DNA from: Mycobacterium arosiense ATCC BAA-1401 = DSM 45069
GTDB taxonomy: Bacteria; Actinomycetota; Actinomycetes; Mycobacteriales; Mycobacteriaceae
Direction: 5' to 3'
DNA: 64,000 nt
Assembly (NCBI RefSeq): GCF_002086125.1
Contig: NZ_MVHG01000008.1
Location: 1 to 64,000 of the forward strand
In this document: positions 16,513 to 25,171 of the stretch, piece by piece
How positions within the stretch are numbered: the first letter of the stretch is position 1
How the letters are laid out: every line of letters begins with the position of its first letter
Notes under the pieces: model-generated
The model's database searches: none
What the model saw: only the letters and a program-made list of their open reading frames with translations
What the model was told of the DNA's origin: nothing
Made by a program: the position numbers and the translations under genes

Positions 16513-17283
16513 GTGTACGACATGCCTACCGAAATCGACGTCCAGGCCGACGGTGCCCTGCGCATCATCACCCTCAACCGGCCGGATTCGCTCAACTCGG
16601 TCAACGACAATTTGCACGTCGGGCTCGCGCGGCTCTGGCAGCGACTCACCGATGATCCCACCGCCCGGGCCGCGGTGATCACCGGTGCCGGCCGGGCGTT
16701 TTCGGCCGGCGGCGATTTCACGTATCTGGAGGAGCTGGCGAACGATGCCGACCTGCGCGCCAAGACAATTCGCGACGGGCGCGAAATCGTGCTCGGCATG
16801 GCGCGGTGCCGGATTCCGGTGGTGGCGGCGGTCAACGGCCCCGCCGTCGGGCTGGGCTGCAGCCTGGTGGCGCTCAGCGACATCGTCTACATCGCCGAGG
16901 ACGCGTATCTGGCCGACCCGCACGTGCAGGTCGGCCTGGTGGCCGCCGACGGTGGGCCGCTGACCTGGCCGCTGCACATCAGCCTGCTGCTGGCCAAGGA
17001 ATTCGCCCTCACCGGCACCCGCATCAGCGCCCAGCGGGCCGTCGAGCTCGGGCTGGCCAATCACATCGCGAGAGACCCGGTTGCGGAGGCGATCGCCACC
17101 GCTAGAAAGATTTTGCAACTGCCGCAGCAGGCGGTCGAGAGCACCAAGCGGGTGCTCAACATTCACCTGGAGCGGGCCGTGCTCGCCAGTCTGGACTACG
17201 CGCTGTCGGCCGAGAGTCAGTCCTTCGTGACCGAGGACTTCCGGACCAACGTCGCGAAATTCAACGCGGCCAAGAAGAACTGA
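16513..17283 (+). CDS. Enoyl-CoA hydratase/isomerase (crotonase) family protein
   Basis: A 256-residue crotonase. The oxyanion-hole regions are present (AFSAGGDF near 63-69; VNGPAVGLGCSL near 108-118). The two Glu residues of true hydratases are replaced: S117 at the Glu144 position and H137 at the Glu164 position, while D146 in VAADGG is acidic. It may therefore be an isomerase, hydrolase or specialised hydratase. GTG 16513 follows GAAGGAG. It ends the synthetase-dehydrogenase operon after a 65-base spacer. Confidence 0.84.
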   Translation: MYDMPTEIDVQADGALRIITLNRPDSLNSVNDNLHVGLARLWQRLTDDPTARAAVITGAGRAFSAGGDFTYLEELANDADLRAKTIRDGREIVLGMARCRIPVVAAVNGPAVGLGCSLVALSDIVYIAEDAYLADPHVQVGLVAADGGPLTWPLHISLLLAKEFALTGTRISAQRAVELGLANHIARDPVAEAIATARKILQLPQQAVESTKRVLNIHLERAVLASLDYALSAESQSFVTEDFRTNVAKFNAAKKN

Positions 17284-17305
17284 GGTGTCGCACCGCCCGA
17301 CGGCC

Positions 17306-18172
17306 TCAAGAATCATGCCCGCGCAGGAAGTCACGCATCACCGCATCGAACTTGTCCGGCTCCTCGATGAACGGCATGTGAGCGCTGCATTCGAACAACT
17401 CGAACCGTGAACCCGGTATGCGCCGATGCATTTCCCACATGTGTTCGGGAACGCATTGGTCGTACTTGCCCGCGAGAACCAGTGTCGGCACGGTGATTTC
17501 ATGGAGCCGGTCGAGCACGTCCCAGTCCCGGATGGTCCCGATGATGTAAATGTCGCTGGGGCCGAACATCGTCTCGAAGATTTCGGCGCCCATGTTGCGA
17601 AATGCATCCTCTAGCTCTCGCGGCCAAGGGCGCACCCGGCACAGGTAGGTTTCGTTCCAAGTGCGGATGGCGGCCTGGTAGTCGGGGGAGTACGTGGTGC
17701 CGGCGGCTTCATGGCGGTCGATGGCGGCTTGGGTGGCCGCATCCAGCTCGGACTTCAAACGCGCCACCATTTTCGCGAACTCCGGGATGGACGCGATGCT
17801 GTTGGAAATGGTCAGGCTCGCTGCGCCGGCGGGGGCCGCGTCGAGCACGTACTGCTGGGCCAGCATCGCACCCCAGGAGTTGCCGAACAAATGGAAGCGG
17901 TCCAGGCCAAGCGCCCGCACCACCGCGTCCACCTCGGCCACCGAGCGCTCCAGCGTCCAAAGCTCATGATTGGGCGGGCATTTGGAACGGCCGCAACCGA
18001 GCTGATCCCAGAAGATGACCTCGCGCTCTGTGGCCAACCGCCCCAGCGACCGCAAGTAGTCGTGCGGCAATCCAGGCCCGCCGTGCACGACCAGCAGCGG
18101 GAGGCCCGCGCCGCCGCCGGTCCGCTTGAACCACACGCTGCCGCCCGGAACCGCGACCATTCCCTGAGTCAT
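17306..18172 (-). CDS. Proline iminopeptidase-like alpha/beta hydrolase
   Basis: A 288-residue alpha/beta-hydrolase of the proline iminopeptidase/tricorn F1 group. The HGGPGLPHDY oxyanion motif, WDQLGCGRS, nucleophile Ser in GNSWGAM, Asp in GKYDQCVP and His in SAHMPF form a complete catalytic machinery. Start at ATG 18172 (MTQGMVAVPGG); upstream extension of the frame is not conserved-looking. It is cytoplasmic by lack of signal. It may cleave an N-terminal Pro or an amide/ester in the pathway. It faces the crotonase gene and lies divergent to the thiolase across operator B. Confidence 0.83.
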   Translation of the reverse strand: MTQGMVAVPGGSVWFKRTGGGAGLPLLVVHGGPGLPHDYLRSLGRLATEREVIFWDQLGCGRSKCPPNHELWTLERSVAEVDAVVRALGLDRFHLFGNSWGAMLAQQYVLDAAPAGAASLTISNSIASIPEFAKMVARLKSELDAATQAAIDRHEAAGTTYSPDYQAAIRTWNETYLCRVRPWPRELEDAFRNMGAEIFETMFGPSDIYIIGTIRDWDVLDRLHEITVPTLVLAGKYDQCVPEHMWEMHRRIPGSRFELFECSAHMPFIEEPDKFDAVMRDFLRGHDS

Positions 18173-18286
18173 GCGTCCACCATCGCAAATGGGCGGGTTT
18201 CTCGCGTTGTTGACGCCGGCCGTCGTCGACCCCGGGTCGCATTGCCTGCGGCCGCGCACTTGTTGCGACTCGTACTCTCGAAATGA

Positions 18287-18301
18287 GAGAATACGATTCT
18301 C
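18287..18301. promoter_or_regulatory. Operator B: GAGAAT-ACG-ATTCTC
   Basis: Perfect 6-3-6 palindrome 60 bases upstream of the thiolase GTG and 114 bases from the divergent hydrolase start. It contains TACGAT, a plausible -10 hexamer for the thiolase-meaB transcript. Same core as operators A, C, D and E. Confidence 0.75.
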
Positions 18302-18360
18302 ACTGATGTGCGGAAGCCTGTCTGGCCCCGTACCCCGCCGGCCGAACTGGAGAAAGACCT

Positions 18361-19500
18361 GTGTCTGAAGCCGTCATCGTGTCCGCCCTGCGCACCCCCA
18401 TCGGCACCGCTCGCAAGGGCACGCTGCGCGACACCAGCGCGTTCGACCTGGCCCACCACGTCGTCGGCGAGGCCGCCAGGGACCTTGACCCGGCGCAGGT
18501 CGACGACGTGATCCTGGGTGAGGGTCTCTACGGCGGGGGTGTGCTCGCCCGCCACGCCGCCGTCACCGCCGGCCTGACGCAGGTACCCGGGCTGGCCAAC
18601 AACCGGCACTGCGCGGCGGGTCAGGCGGCCGTGCAGACCGCGGCCGCGAGCGTGCGCGCGGACATGGACCAGCTGGTCATCGCCGGCGGCGTGAACTCGG
18701 CGTCGACGTCCCCGCGGTCGCGGATGCAGGTGGACGGCGAGTGGGTGGACTGGTTCCCGCCGACCCACCCGGACCGGCCAGACGCGCCCAACATGGACAT
18801 GTCGATCACCGTGGGCTGGAACGCCGCGGTCAAGGCCGGCGTGAGTCGCGAGGAGATGGACGCCTGGGCGTTGCGGTCGCACCGCAACGCGATCGCCGCC
18901 ATTGACGAGGGGCGCTTCAAACAGGAGATCGTGCCGATCGAAACCCCGCACGGGTTGTTCGCTGTCGACGAGCACCCGCGCCGGGACACCAGCATGGAGA
19001 AGCTGGGCGCGCTCAAGCCGCTGCACCCGGAAATCGAGGGCTTCTCGATCACCGCCGGCAATGCCTGCGGCGCCAACGACGGTGCCGCGGTGCTGACGAT
19101 CGCCAGCGACCGACTGGGGTTGCCCGCGCTTGCCACCATCCGCTCCTGGGCATCCGTCGGCGTCGACCCGGCGATCACCGGCCTGGCGCCGGTGGAAGCG
19201 ATACCGAAAGCCCTGAAAAGAGGCGGACTTTCGATTGCCGACGTGGATCTTTTCGAGATCAACGAAGCTTTCGCCGCGATGTGCGTGGCCACCGTCAGGC
19301 TGCTCGAGCTGGACCCCGACAAGGTCAACGTCAGCGGCAGCGGCTGCTCGTTGGGGCACCCCGTCGCGGCCACCGGCGCCCGGATGCTCGTCACCTTGGT
19401 GCATGAGTTGCGCCGCCGCGGCGGTGGCATCGGCGTCGCGGCGATGTGCGCGGGCGGCGGGATGGGCTCGGCGACGGTGATCGAGGTCGCGGCGCCATAA
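18361..19500 (+). CDS. Acetyl-CoA acetyltransferase-type thiolase
   Basis: A 379-residue thiolase. Nucleophile C84 lies in NNRHCAAGQ, followed by NEAFAAM, the His of GHPVAATGAR, and the second Cys in MCAGGGMG, so a complete catalytic set for thiolytic cleavage of 3-ketoacyl-CoA (or condensation). GTG 18361 follows GGAGAAAG. It is co-transcribed with meaB 7 bases downstream, an unusual pairing that links thiolysis with B12 mutase maintenance. Operator B lies in its promoter region. Confidence 0.87.
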   Translation: MSEAVIVSALRTPIGTARKGTLRDTSAFDLAHHVVGEAARDLDPAQVDDVILGEGLYGGGVLARHAAVTAGLTQVPGLANNRHCAAGQAAVQTAAASVRADMDQLVIAGGVNSASTSPRSRMQVDGEWVDWFPPTHPDRPDAPNMDMSITVGWNAAVKAGVSREEMDAWALRSHRNAIAAIDEGRFKQEIVPIETPHGLFAVDEHPRRDTSMEKLGALKPLHPEIEGFSITAGNACGANDGAAVLTIASDRLGLPALATIRSWASVGVDPAITGLAPVEAIPKALKRGGLSIADVDLFEINEAFAAMCVATVRLLELDPDKVNVSGSGCSLGHPVAATGARMLVTLVHELRRRGGGIGVAAMCAGGGMGSATVIEVAAP

Positions 19501-19507
19501 TGCGTAC

Positions 19508-20395
19508 ATGATCATCGCCGATCTGATTGCCCGCGCGCGCAACGGATCTCCCCGCGCGGCCGGTCGGCTTCTCAGCCTTGTCGAGGGCGACCAGCGCGAC
19601 GAGGTCTTGGCGAATATCGGTCCGGCGCCGGGCGGCATGGGGCCGGTCGTCGGCATCACGGGCCCGCCGGGGGCGGGAAAGTCGACGACGGTCGCCGCGC
19701 TGGTCGGTGCCTACCGCAAGCGCGGCTCGCGGGTGGCGGTGTTGGCGGTCGACCCGTCGTCCCCGTTCAGTGGGGGTGCGCTCCTGGGCGATCGAATTCG
19801 AATGGCCGCGCACATCAACGACTCCGACGTCCTGATTCGTTCGGTGGCCACCCGTGGGCATCTCGGCGGCCTGGCGGCGGCGGTTCCGGCGGCCATCCGG
19901 CTGTTGGCGGCGATCGGTTACGACGTGGTCCTGCTGGAGACGGTGGGGGTGGGCCAATCCGAGATCGAGATCGCCGCCGTCGCCGACCCCACGGTCGTCA
20001 TCCTGAATCCGGGCGCGGGCGACGCGGTTCAGGCCGCCAAGGCGGGTGTGCTGGAAGTCGCCGACATCGTGGCGGTCAACAAGGCGGACCGCGACGGTGC
20101 CGAGCAGACGGTTCGGGATCTGCGAGCCGAAACCACTGCCCCGATCGTTTCCCTGATCGCCGCCCGGGGCGAGGGCATCGAGGATCTGATGGCCGCCATC
20201 GAGGACCATCGCCGCACCGACAGTCGTGCCCGCCGACTGGCCCGGGCCCGAGCGCAAATTTTGTCACTCGCGCAGACCCGGCTGCGGACCCAGCCGGATC
20301 TCGACCGGCTCGCCGAGGCGGTCGTCGACGGCGACCAGGCCCCTTACACGGCCGCCGATCGGCTGATCTCACCTCCTGCACCTCCCGCCGACTGA
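19508..20395 (+). CDS. meaB: MeaB-type GTPase chaperone of B12-dependent acyl-CoA mutase
   Basis: A 295-residue SIMIBI G-protein of the MeaB/ArgK/MMAA family. The P-loop GPPGAGKST is at 52-60, with DPSSPFSGG, the switch region ETVGVGQSE and the guanine motif NKAD downstream. These GTPases gate adenosylcobalamin loading and protect mutases from inactivation. The natural client is the divergent mutase at 4035-6052; mycobacteria usually also carry a separate methylmalonyl-CoA mutase locus elsewhere. Start ATG 19508 follows the thiolase stop by 7 bases. The C-terminus is a little short compared with about 330 residues for many MeaB proteins. Confidence 0.9.
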   Translation: MIIADLIARARNGSPRAAGRLLSLVEGDQRDEVLANIGPAPGGMGPVVGITGPPGAGKSTTVAALVGAYRKRGSRVAVLAVDPSSPFSGGALLGDRIRMAAHINDSDVLIRSVATRGHLGGLAAAVPAAIRLLAAIGYDVVLLETVGVGQSEIEIAAVADPTVVILNPGAGDAVQAAKAGVLEVADIVAVNKADRDGAEQTVRDLRAETTAPIVSLIAARGEGIEDLMAAIEDHRRTDSRARRLARARAQILSLAQTRLRTQPDLDRLAEAVVDGDQAPYTAADRLISPPAPPAD

Positions 20396-20406
20396 CGGCC
20401 CGGCTG

Positions 20407-20422
20407 TCCCCCGATCGGGGGA
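20407..20422. terminator. GC-rich palindrome after meaB
   Basis: TCCCCCGATCGGGGGA is a perfect 16-base palindrome 12 bases after the meaB stop, between convergent transcription units. It is the likely bidirectional transcription terminator, without a T-run as is common in mycobacteria. Confidence 0.5.
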
Positions 20423-20563
20423 ACGGGCATTCACCACATTTGCGGGCCACCCATGCCTGCGTCGAAGTGCCGCTGCGGAGTTAACCGCTCCGGCGCACCC
20501 GCGGTGGGCCGGCATTAGGGGAGTTTCCTGCGCGCTATCACGGGGCGTCACCACGAATGACAG

Positions 20564-21670
20564 TCACCTACTTGGTTCGGCGGCGGTTCGCCTCGGCTGC
20601 CATGTCCGCGTTCCATGGTGAGCGCGGTTTCCGCCGCCGCGCTTCGCGGCGTACATCGCACCGTCGGCGATCCTGATGAGCTCGTCGACGAGCCATCCGG
20701 CATCGGGTCCGGTCAACAGGTCCAGTTCGGCGCTGGTGGTGCCGATGCTGGCCGTGATCTTCGGCGATTGAGCGGCGAGCTCGGCGCAGATTCGCGCGGC
20801 CAGATGGCTGACGTCCGGGGTCGTAGCGGTCAGGGCCACCAGGAACTCCTCGCCGCCGGCGCGGCATATGATCGCGTCGGCCGGGGTGTGTGTGCGCAGC
20901 AGCTCGGCCACCGCTTGCAGCACACGGTCACCGGCCGAGTGCCCCTGGGTGTCGTTGATCCGCTTGAAGTTGTCGAGATCGACCATCACCACCGCCAGAT
21001 GGGTGTGGGCCGGTGGCGGACTCGCCAAGCGGTTGCTGACCGCAGCCGTGAACGCTCGCCGATTCAGCAGCCCGGTGAGCGAATCCTCCTCGGAGCGTTG
21101 AACATACGTCTCCATCGCCCGCGACATCACTCCGATGCCCAGGGGAACTGACAGATTGAGAAAGGCGCTTACCCAAAACGCGGAGGCCGCCATGGCCATG
21201 TTGGTTTCCCGGGCGAGCCGCACCACCGCCGTGGCGGTGACGGTGACCGCTATCGCACCGTTGAACAGCAGCAGTCGGGGCCCGTGAAAGAGCGCGATGT
21301 AGCCGCCGGGGAGGGCCATCGCGGTACAGGCCAGGGCGGCAAGGGCGCCGGTGGGCTGGACGAGACTCCACCCGCCGATGCAGAGCGCGCCGATCAGCAC
21401 GCCGACTTGCGACTGTCGACGCGTGGGCCAGCGCGTCAACAACAAAACGGTCAGGCCGAGGGTGAATGTGGCGGCAACGCCGCCGGTGAAGACTTCGACG
21501 ACGCCGGGCCGGCGTTGGCTCGGCAACACGGTCAGCGGCACCAACGCCGATGAACCGGCGATGACGGCCAAGGCCGCCCGCGCCGAAGACAACATTCCGC
21601 GTTGGCGCAGGAATGTGGTGATCCACTCATACCGGTCGGAATGACCCCACCAGGTCCGCAGCGCCCGCAT
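20564..21670 (-). CDS. Membrane-bound diguanylate cyclase (GGDEF)
   Basis: A 368-residue protein with roughly five to six hydrophobic segments in the N-terminal half (for example AALAVIAGSSALVPLTVL), then a GGDEF domain beginning EEDSLTGLLNRRAF and carrying the active-site RAGGEEFLVAL. It should make cyclic di-GMP from two GTP at the cytoplasmic face. The RxxD inhibitory site normally five residues before GGDEF is not visible, so product feedback may be absent. Start chosen at ATG 21670 (MRALRTWWGHSDRYEW), the pattern I remember for mycobacterial homologues; 21754 is an upstream in-frame ATG. It is monocistronic. Confidence 0.84.
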   Translation of the reverse strand: MRALRTWWGHSDRYEWITTFLRQRGMLSSARAALAVIAGSSALVPLTVLPSQRRPGVVEVFTGGVAATFTLGLTVLLLTRWPTRRQSQVGVLIGALCIGGWSLVQPTGALAALACTAMALPGGYIALFHGPRLLLFNGAIAVTVTATAVVRLARETNMAMAASAFWVSAFLNLSVPLGIGVMSRAMETYVQRSEEDSLTGLLNRRAFTAAVSNRLASPPPAHTHLAVVMVDLDNFKRINDTQGHSAGDRVLQAVAELLRTHTPADAIICRAGGEEFLVALTATTPDVSHLAARICAELAAQSPKITASIGTTSAELDLLTGPDAGWLVDELIRIADGAMYAAKRGGGNRAHHGTRTWQPRRTAAEPSR

Positions 21671-21873
21671 CAGTCTGCGATCCCTCGGCCATACGTCAGG
21701 TTTCGTGCTGTGCAGTCCATCGGACCGGCGACCTTTCGTGACCCCCGGCGCCATTATTCAACGTTTCGCAGCCGGCCGTGGCTACACCGCGAAAGTGCCG
21801 GTGCGCGCGACGTGACCACCGCGAGTCGCCTTCTCAGCCACTGTCGCTGACCAGCCGGCGGAAGCGGAAGCCT

Positions 21874-23490
21874 CTACTTCAGGTCGACCGACTTCCCGGT
21901 GGCGGCCGCATGGCCCGCGCGATAACCGAAAACCATTGCCGGGCCGAGAGTCCCTCCGGCGCCACCGTAGGCCCGCCCGGTCACGCCGCCCATCGCGTTG
22001 CCCGCGGCGAAAAGACCCGGTATCGGTTCGCCGCCGACGTGCAGGACGCGGGCATCGTGATCGGTGCGGGGGCCGCCCTTGGTGCCCATCGCGCCGATGC
22101 TCACCGGCACCGCGTAGAAGGGCGCGGTGTCGATGGGGCCCAGGGTCTTACCGGCCTGGGTGGTCGCGCTGTCGTCGCCCCAGTAGCCGTCGTAGGCGCT
22201 CGCGCCACGACCGAAGTCGGGGTCCGCGCCGGCGGCCACGTGACGATTCCAGCTCTCGACGGTGCGGCCCAGACCGTCGGCGTCGATGCCGGTCTTGGCG
22301 GCCAGCTCGGCGAGGTCCGCCGACTCGCAGAACCAGTCCGGGACGGGCTGCCCCGGTTCGACACCCAGAAAACCGTAGCGCTGCAGGTGGATCGAATCGA
22401 ACACCATCCATCCGCGGTCGTTGACGTAGCCGCCGCGCGGGTCCAGGTAGTGGAAGGCGCCGGCCATCGAGTTGTAGTCACACGCCTCGTTGACGAAGCG
22501 CCGGCCTGCCGAGTTGACGATGATGCTGCGCGGCCTCGTTCTTTCCAGTCGCACGCTGCGGCTGCGTGGCTTGCCCTCGATGGTGTCGCCCGGGATTTGC
22601 ACGATGGGCACCCACCACGCTTCACCCATGTTGGCCAGGTCGGCCCCCCGCTCCATCGCCATGCGCAAGCCGTCGCCGGTGTTGTTGGGCGGCGAGACCG
22701 CCCCGTGCATGGGGCCGCGCAGAAACGCCTGTGTCAGAGCAGGATCCCACTCGAAGCCGCCGGTGCCCAGGATGACGCCGCGCCGGGCGCGGATACTGAT
22801 GGTCCTTTCCGGCATGGCCACGTGCACCCCGGTGACTTCTCCGTCGTCGGTGATGAGACCTTCGGCGCGGGCATTGGTATGTGGCGTCACTCCCGCGTCC
22901 AGCAGGCCCTTGAGCAGTCCCGCGATCAGCGCGGTGCCGGCCACGCACAAATGGCTGGTTCGTTCGTCGATCGCCGCGTGCAGGCGCGCCCTGGTCTCGG
23001 CGTCGAAACCGACGTTGGACCAGTCAGCTGGGAAAGACGTGATGCGAGTTGCCCATTCGCCCAGTTGAGCCAGATCGAAGGGCGCTGCGCTCAGCGACCT
23101 GCCGCCGGTCGGTTGTCCGCCCGGTAACTCGGGACGGTAGTCGGGAAAGCCGGTGGCGATCTCGAACTGAAGACCGCTGTGCGCCTCGATGAAATCGAGC
23201 ATCGCGGGGCCGGTGCGCACGAACGTTTCCACCAACTCGTCGTCCATCGAACCGAGCGACTGGGCGCGCAGGTATCGCAACGCGTCGGCCGGGGTCAATT
23301 CGCCGTCGGGAGAACGGTTGTGGGCGGGGATCCACACGATGCCACCCGATACGGCCGTGGTCCCGCCGACGGTCGGGGCCTTTTCGTAAACCTCCACCGA
23401 GGCACCCGCTACGGCTGCGGTCAATGCGGCGGTGAGGCCGGCGCCGCCACTGCCAAGCACGACGACGTCGACTTCGTGGTCCCATGACAT
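21874..23490 (-). CDS. FAD-binding dehydrogenase (3-ketosteroid-delta1-dehydrogenase-like)
   Basis: A 538-residue flavoprotein of the fumarate reductase/KstD superfamily. The FAD motif VLGSGGAGLTAALTA opens the protein, GGTTAVSGGIVWIP follows, and the C-terminal GRAYGGAGGTLGPAMVFGYR closes the FAD site. KstD-type enzymes introduce a double bond into a cyclic ketone. It is 14 bases downstream of the IclR gene in the same direction, and divergent from the ring-cleavage genes. A second paralogue lies at 27751. Probable action is desaturation or aromatisation of an alicyclic ring; the substrate is unproven. Confidence 0.83.
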   Translation of the reverse strand: MSWDHEVDVVVLGSGGAGLTAALTAAVAGASVEVYEKAPTVGGTTAVSGGIVWIPAHNRSPDGELTPADALRYLRAQSLGSMDDELVETFVRTGPAMLDFIEAHSGLQFEIATGFPDYRPELPGGQPTGGRSLSAAPFDLAQLGEWATRITSFPADWSNVGFDAETRARLHAAIDERTSHLCVAGTALIAGLLKGLLDAGVTPHTNARAEGLITDDGEVTGVHVAMPERTISIRARRGVILGTGGFEWDPALTQAFLRGPMHGAVSPPNNTGDGLRMAMERGADLANMGEAWWVPIVQIPGDTIEGKPRSRSVRLERTRPRSIIVNSAGRRFVNEACDYNSMAGAFHYLDPRGGYVNDRGWMVFDSIHLQRYGFLGVEPGQPVPDWFCESADLAELAAKTGIDADGLGRTVESWNRHVAAGADPDFGRGASAYDGYWGDDSATTQAGKTLGPIDTAPFYAVPVSIGAMGTKGGPRTDHDARVLHVGGEPIPGLFAAGNAMGGVTGRAYGGAGGTLGPAMVFGYRAGHAAATGKSVDLK

Positions 23491-23504
23491 GGACTGCTAT
23501 CCCT

Positions 23505-24182
23505 TCAGCTCAGTAGCTCCGACAACTGCTTGGCGGCTTTCATGACCGCGTCCTTGCCGCGCATCACCACGTCTTGTCGGTGTGAAATGAGGTTGATGCA
23601 CGTCGGTGGCGAGGGCACCGGGCGGCGCACCCCCACGGCCAGGCCGTAGGTATTCGGTTCGATCTCGCCATAGGTTGTCACCCAACCACGTTCGCGCGCA
23701 AGGGAAACCAGCTCCCGTTCGCCCGGACGCGGCGGCATGCACGCGAGCAGGGCGATCCCGGCCGCGCCCCGATCCAACGGATATCGGCTGCCTTCGTGGA
23801 AGGAGAGTTGGTAGGCGACGTGGCTGGGCACGATCACCGCGATCGCCACCTGCTGGTCGCCTTCGGCGATGAGCAGCGACACGGTAGTGCCGAGTTCGTC
23901 GGCCAGCGCGCGGAGCGTCGGCAGACTCACCTGACGCACGTTGCGGTCGAAGGAAGCGCCGAGCACGGCCAGGCCCGCCGCCGGACGGTAGCGCCCGTCC
24001 TCTCCCTTGGCCACCAGCCGGAACTCGGCCAATGTCGTCAGCAACCGGTAGGCGATGGTGCGATGCACCCCCACTTGGTCGGCGAGCTGTTGCACCGTCA
24101 GCCCGCTGGGCGAGTCCGCCACCATCTGCAGCGCGGTCAGACCCCTGGCCAGGGTCTGCGAACCGGTACCGGACCCCGTCAC
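23505..24182 (-). CDS. IclR-family transcriptional regulator
   Basis: A 225-residue IclR regulator. The winged helix-turn-helix (LTVQQLADQVGVHRTIAYRL) is followed by the small-molecule-binding domain. IclR proteins of this length commonly respond to aromatic or ring-derived acids. The gene starts with GTG 24182 and is divergent from the hydrolase/hydroxylase/dioxygenase operon; a perfect 16-bp palindrome (24226-24241) lies between them. It probably controls both directions and its own operon with the flavoprotein. Confidence 0.87.
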   Translation of the reverse strand: MTGSGTGSQTLARGLTALQMVADSPSGLTVQQLADQVGVHRTIAYRLLTTLAEFRLVAKGEDGRYRPAAGLAVLGASFDRNVRQVSLPTLRALADELGTTVSLLIAEGDQQVAIAVIVPSHVAYQLSFHEGSRYPLDRGAAGIALLACMPPRPGERELVSLARERGWVTTYGEIEPNTYGLAVGVRRPVPSPPTCINLISHRQDVVMRGKDAVMKAAKQLSELLS

Positions 24183-24225
24183 AGCCTTGACAGACCTTCC
24201 CGTGGGAGCGAAGCTCTATATATAA

Positions 24226-24241
24226 CGCACATTAATGTGCG
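24226..24241. promoter_or_regulatory. Perfect 16-bp palindrome, probable IclR operator
   Basis: CGCACATTAATGTGCG, fully symmetric, lies 44 bases upstream of the IclR GTG and 67 bases before the hydrolase GTG at 24308. AT-rich TATATATAA flanks it on the left and could hold a -10 element. Position makes it the likely binding site of the adjacent IclR protein. Confidence 0.65.
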
Positions 24242-24307
24242 ATATTAGCACACCGAGTAAGCCGAAAACGAGAACGAGATTTCCCGATCTGGAGGCCGGA
24301 CAGCACC

Positions 24308-25171
24308 GTGGCGGAGTTCGAGAGCATCTGGAGCGACCTCCAGGGAGTCGCGTTTGAGCAGGGCTACCTCGACGCCGGAGGCGTGCGGACCCGGTACCTG
24401 CGCGCCGGTGACCCCGGAAAGCCGGTGCTGGTCTTTTTGCACGGATCCGGCGGACATGCCGAGGCCTACGTGCGCAATCTGGGTGCGCATGCCGAGCACT
24501 TCTGGACCTGGTCGATCGACATGCTCGGTCACGGGTATACCGACAAGCCGGGCCATCCGCTGGAAATCGCCCACTACGTCGAGCACCTGATGGCCGTGCT
24601 GCGCACCATCGGTGTCGACCGCGCCTACCTCAGCGGCGAATCGCTCGGCGGCTGGGTGGCCGCGCGCGCCGCGGTCGACCATCCGGATGTGGTTGAGCGG
24701 CTTGTGCTTAACACCGCCGGCGGCTCCCAGGCCGATCCGGTGGTGATGCAACGGATCATCACGCTGTCCATGGCGGCCGCCGAGGACCCGACCTGGGAAA
24801 CGGTGCAAGCGCGCATCAAATGGCTGATGGCCGACAAATCCAAGGACTACGACGACCTGGTCGCCAGCCGCCAGCGCGTCTATCGCCAACCGGGTTTCGT
24901 TTCGGCGATGAGCGACATCATGGCATTGCAGGATCCCGAGATCCGGGCGCGCAACATCCTCGGCCCGGACGAATACGGGTCGATCATCGCCCCGACGCTG
25001 GTGCTGTGGACCAGTGACGACCCGACCGCCGACGTGACGGAGGGGCGTCGCATGGCGTCGATGATCCCCGGCGCCCGCTTCGAGGTGATGCCCGGTTGTG
25101 GCCACTGGCCGCAGTACGAGGACGCCAAGACCTTCAATCGCCTGCATCTCGATTTCCTGCTGGGCCGGTGA
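24308..25171 (+). CDS. Alpha/beta-hydrolase, meta-cleavage C-C hydrolase type (MhpC/HsaD-like)
   Basis: A 287-residue hydrolase. [15 protein letters not shown] provides the oxyanion hole, the nucleophile Ser lies in [10 protein letters not shown], Asp in SDDPTAD and His in [11 protein letters not shown]. In this context (hydroxylase and extradiol dioxygenase directly following) it is best read as the hydrolase that splits the ring-fission product of the dioxygenase. GTG 24308 begins the operon; its TGA shares one base with the ATG of the hydroxylase. Confidence 0.83.
   Translation: MAEFESIWSDLQGVAFEQGYLDAGGVRTRYLRAGDPGKPVLVFLHGSGGHAEAYVRNLGAHAEHFWTWSIDMLGHGYTDKPGHPLEIAHYVEHLMAVLRTIGVDRAYLSGESLGGWVAARAAVDHPDVVERLVLNTAGGSQADPVVMQRIITLSMAAAEDPTWETVQARIKWLMADKSKDYDDLVASRQRVYRQPGFVSAMSDIMALQDPEIRARNILGPDEYGSIIAPTLVLWTSDDPTADVTEGRRMASMIPGARFEVMPGCGHWPQYEDAKTFNRLHLDFLLGR

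Noticed and set aside
21778..23127. 449-codon open frame antisense to the KstD-like flavoprotein
   Set aside because: The opposite strand has clear FAD motifs; this frame has none.
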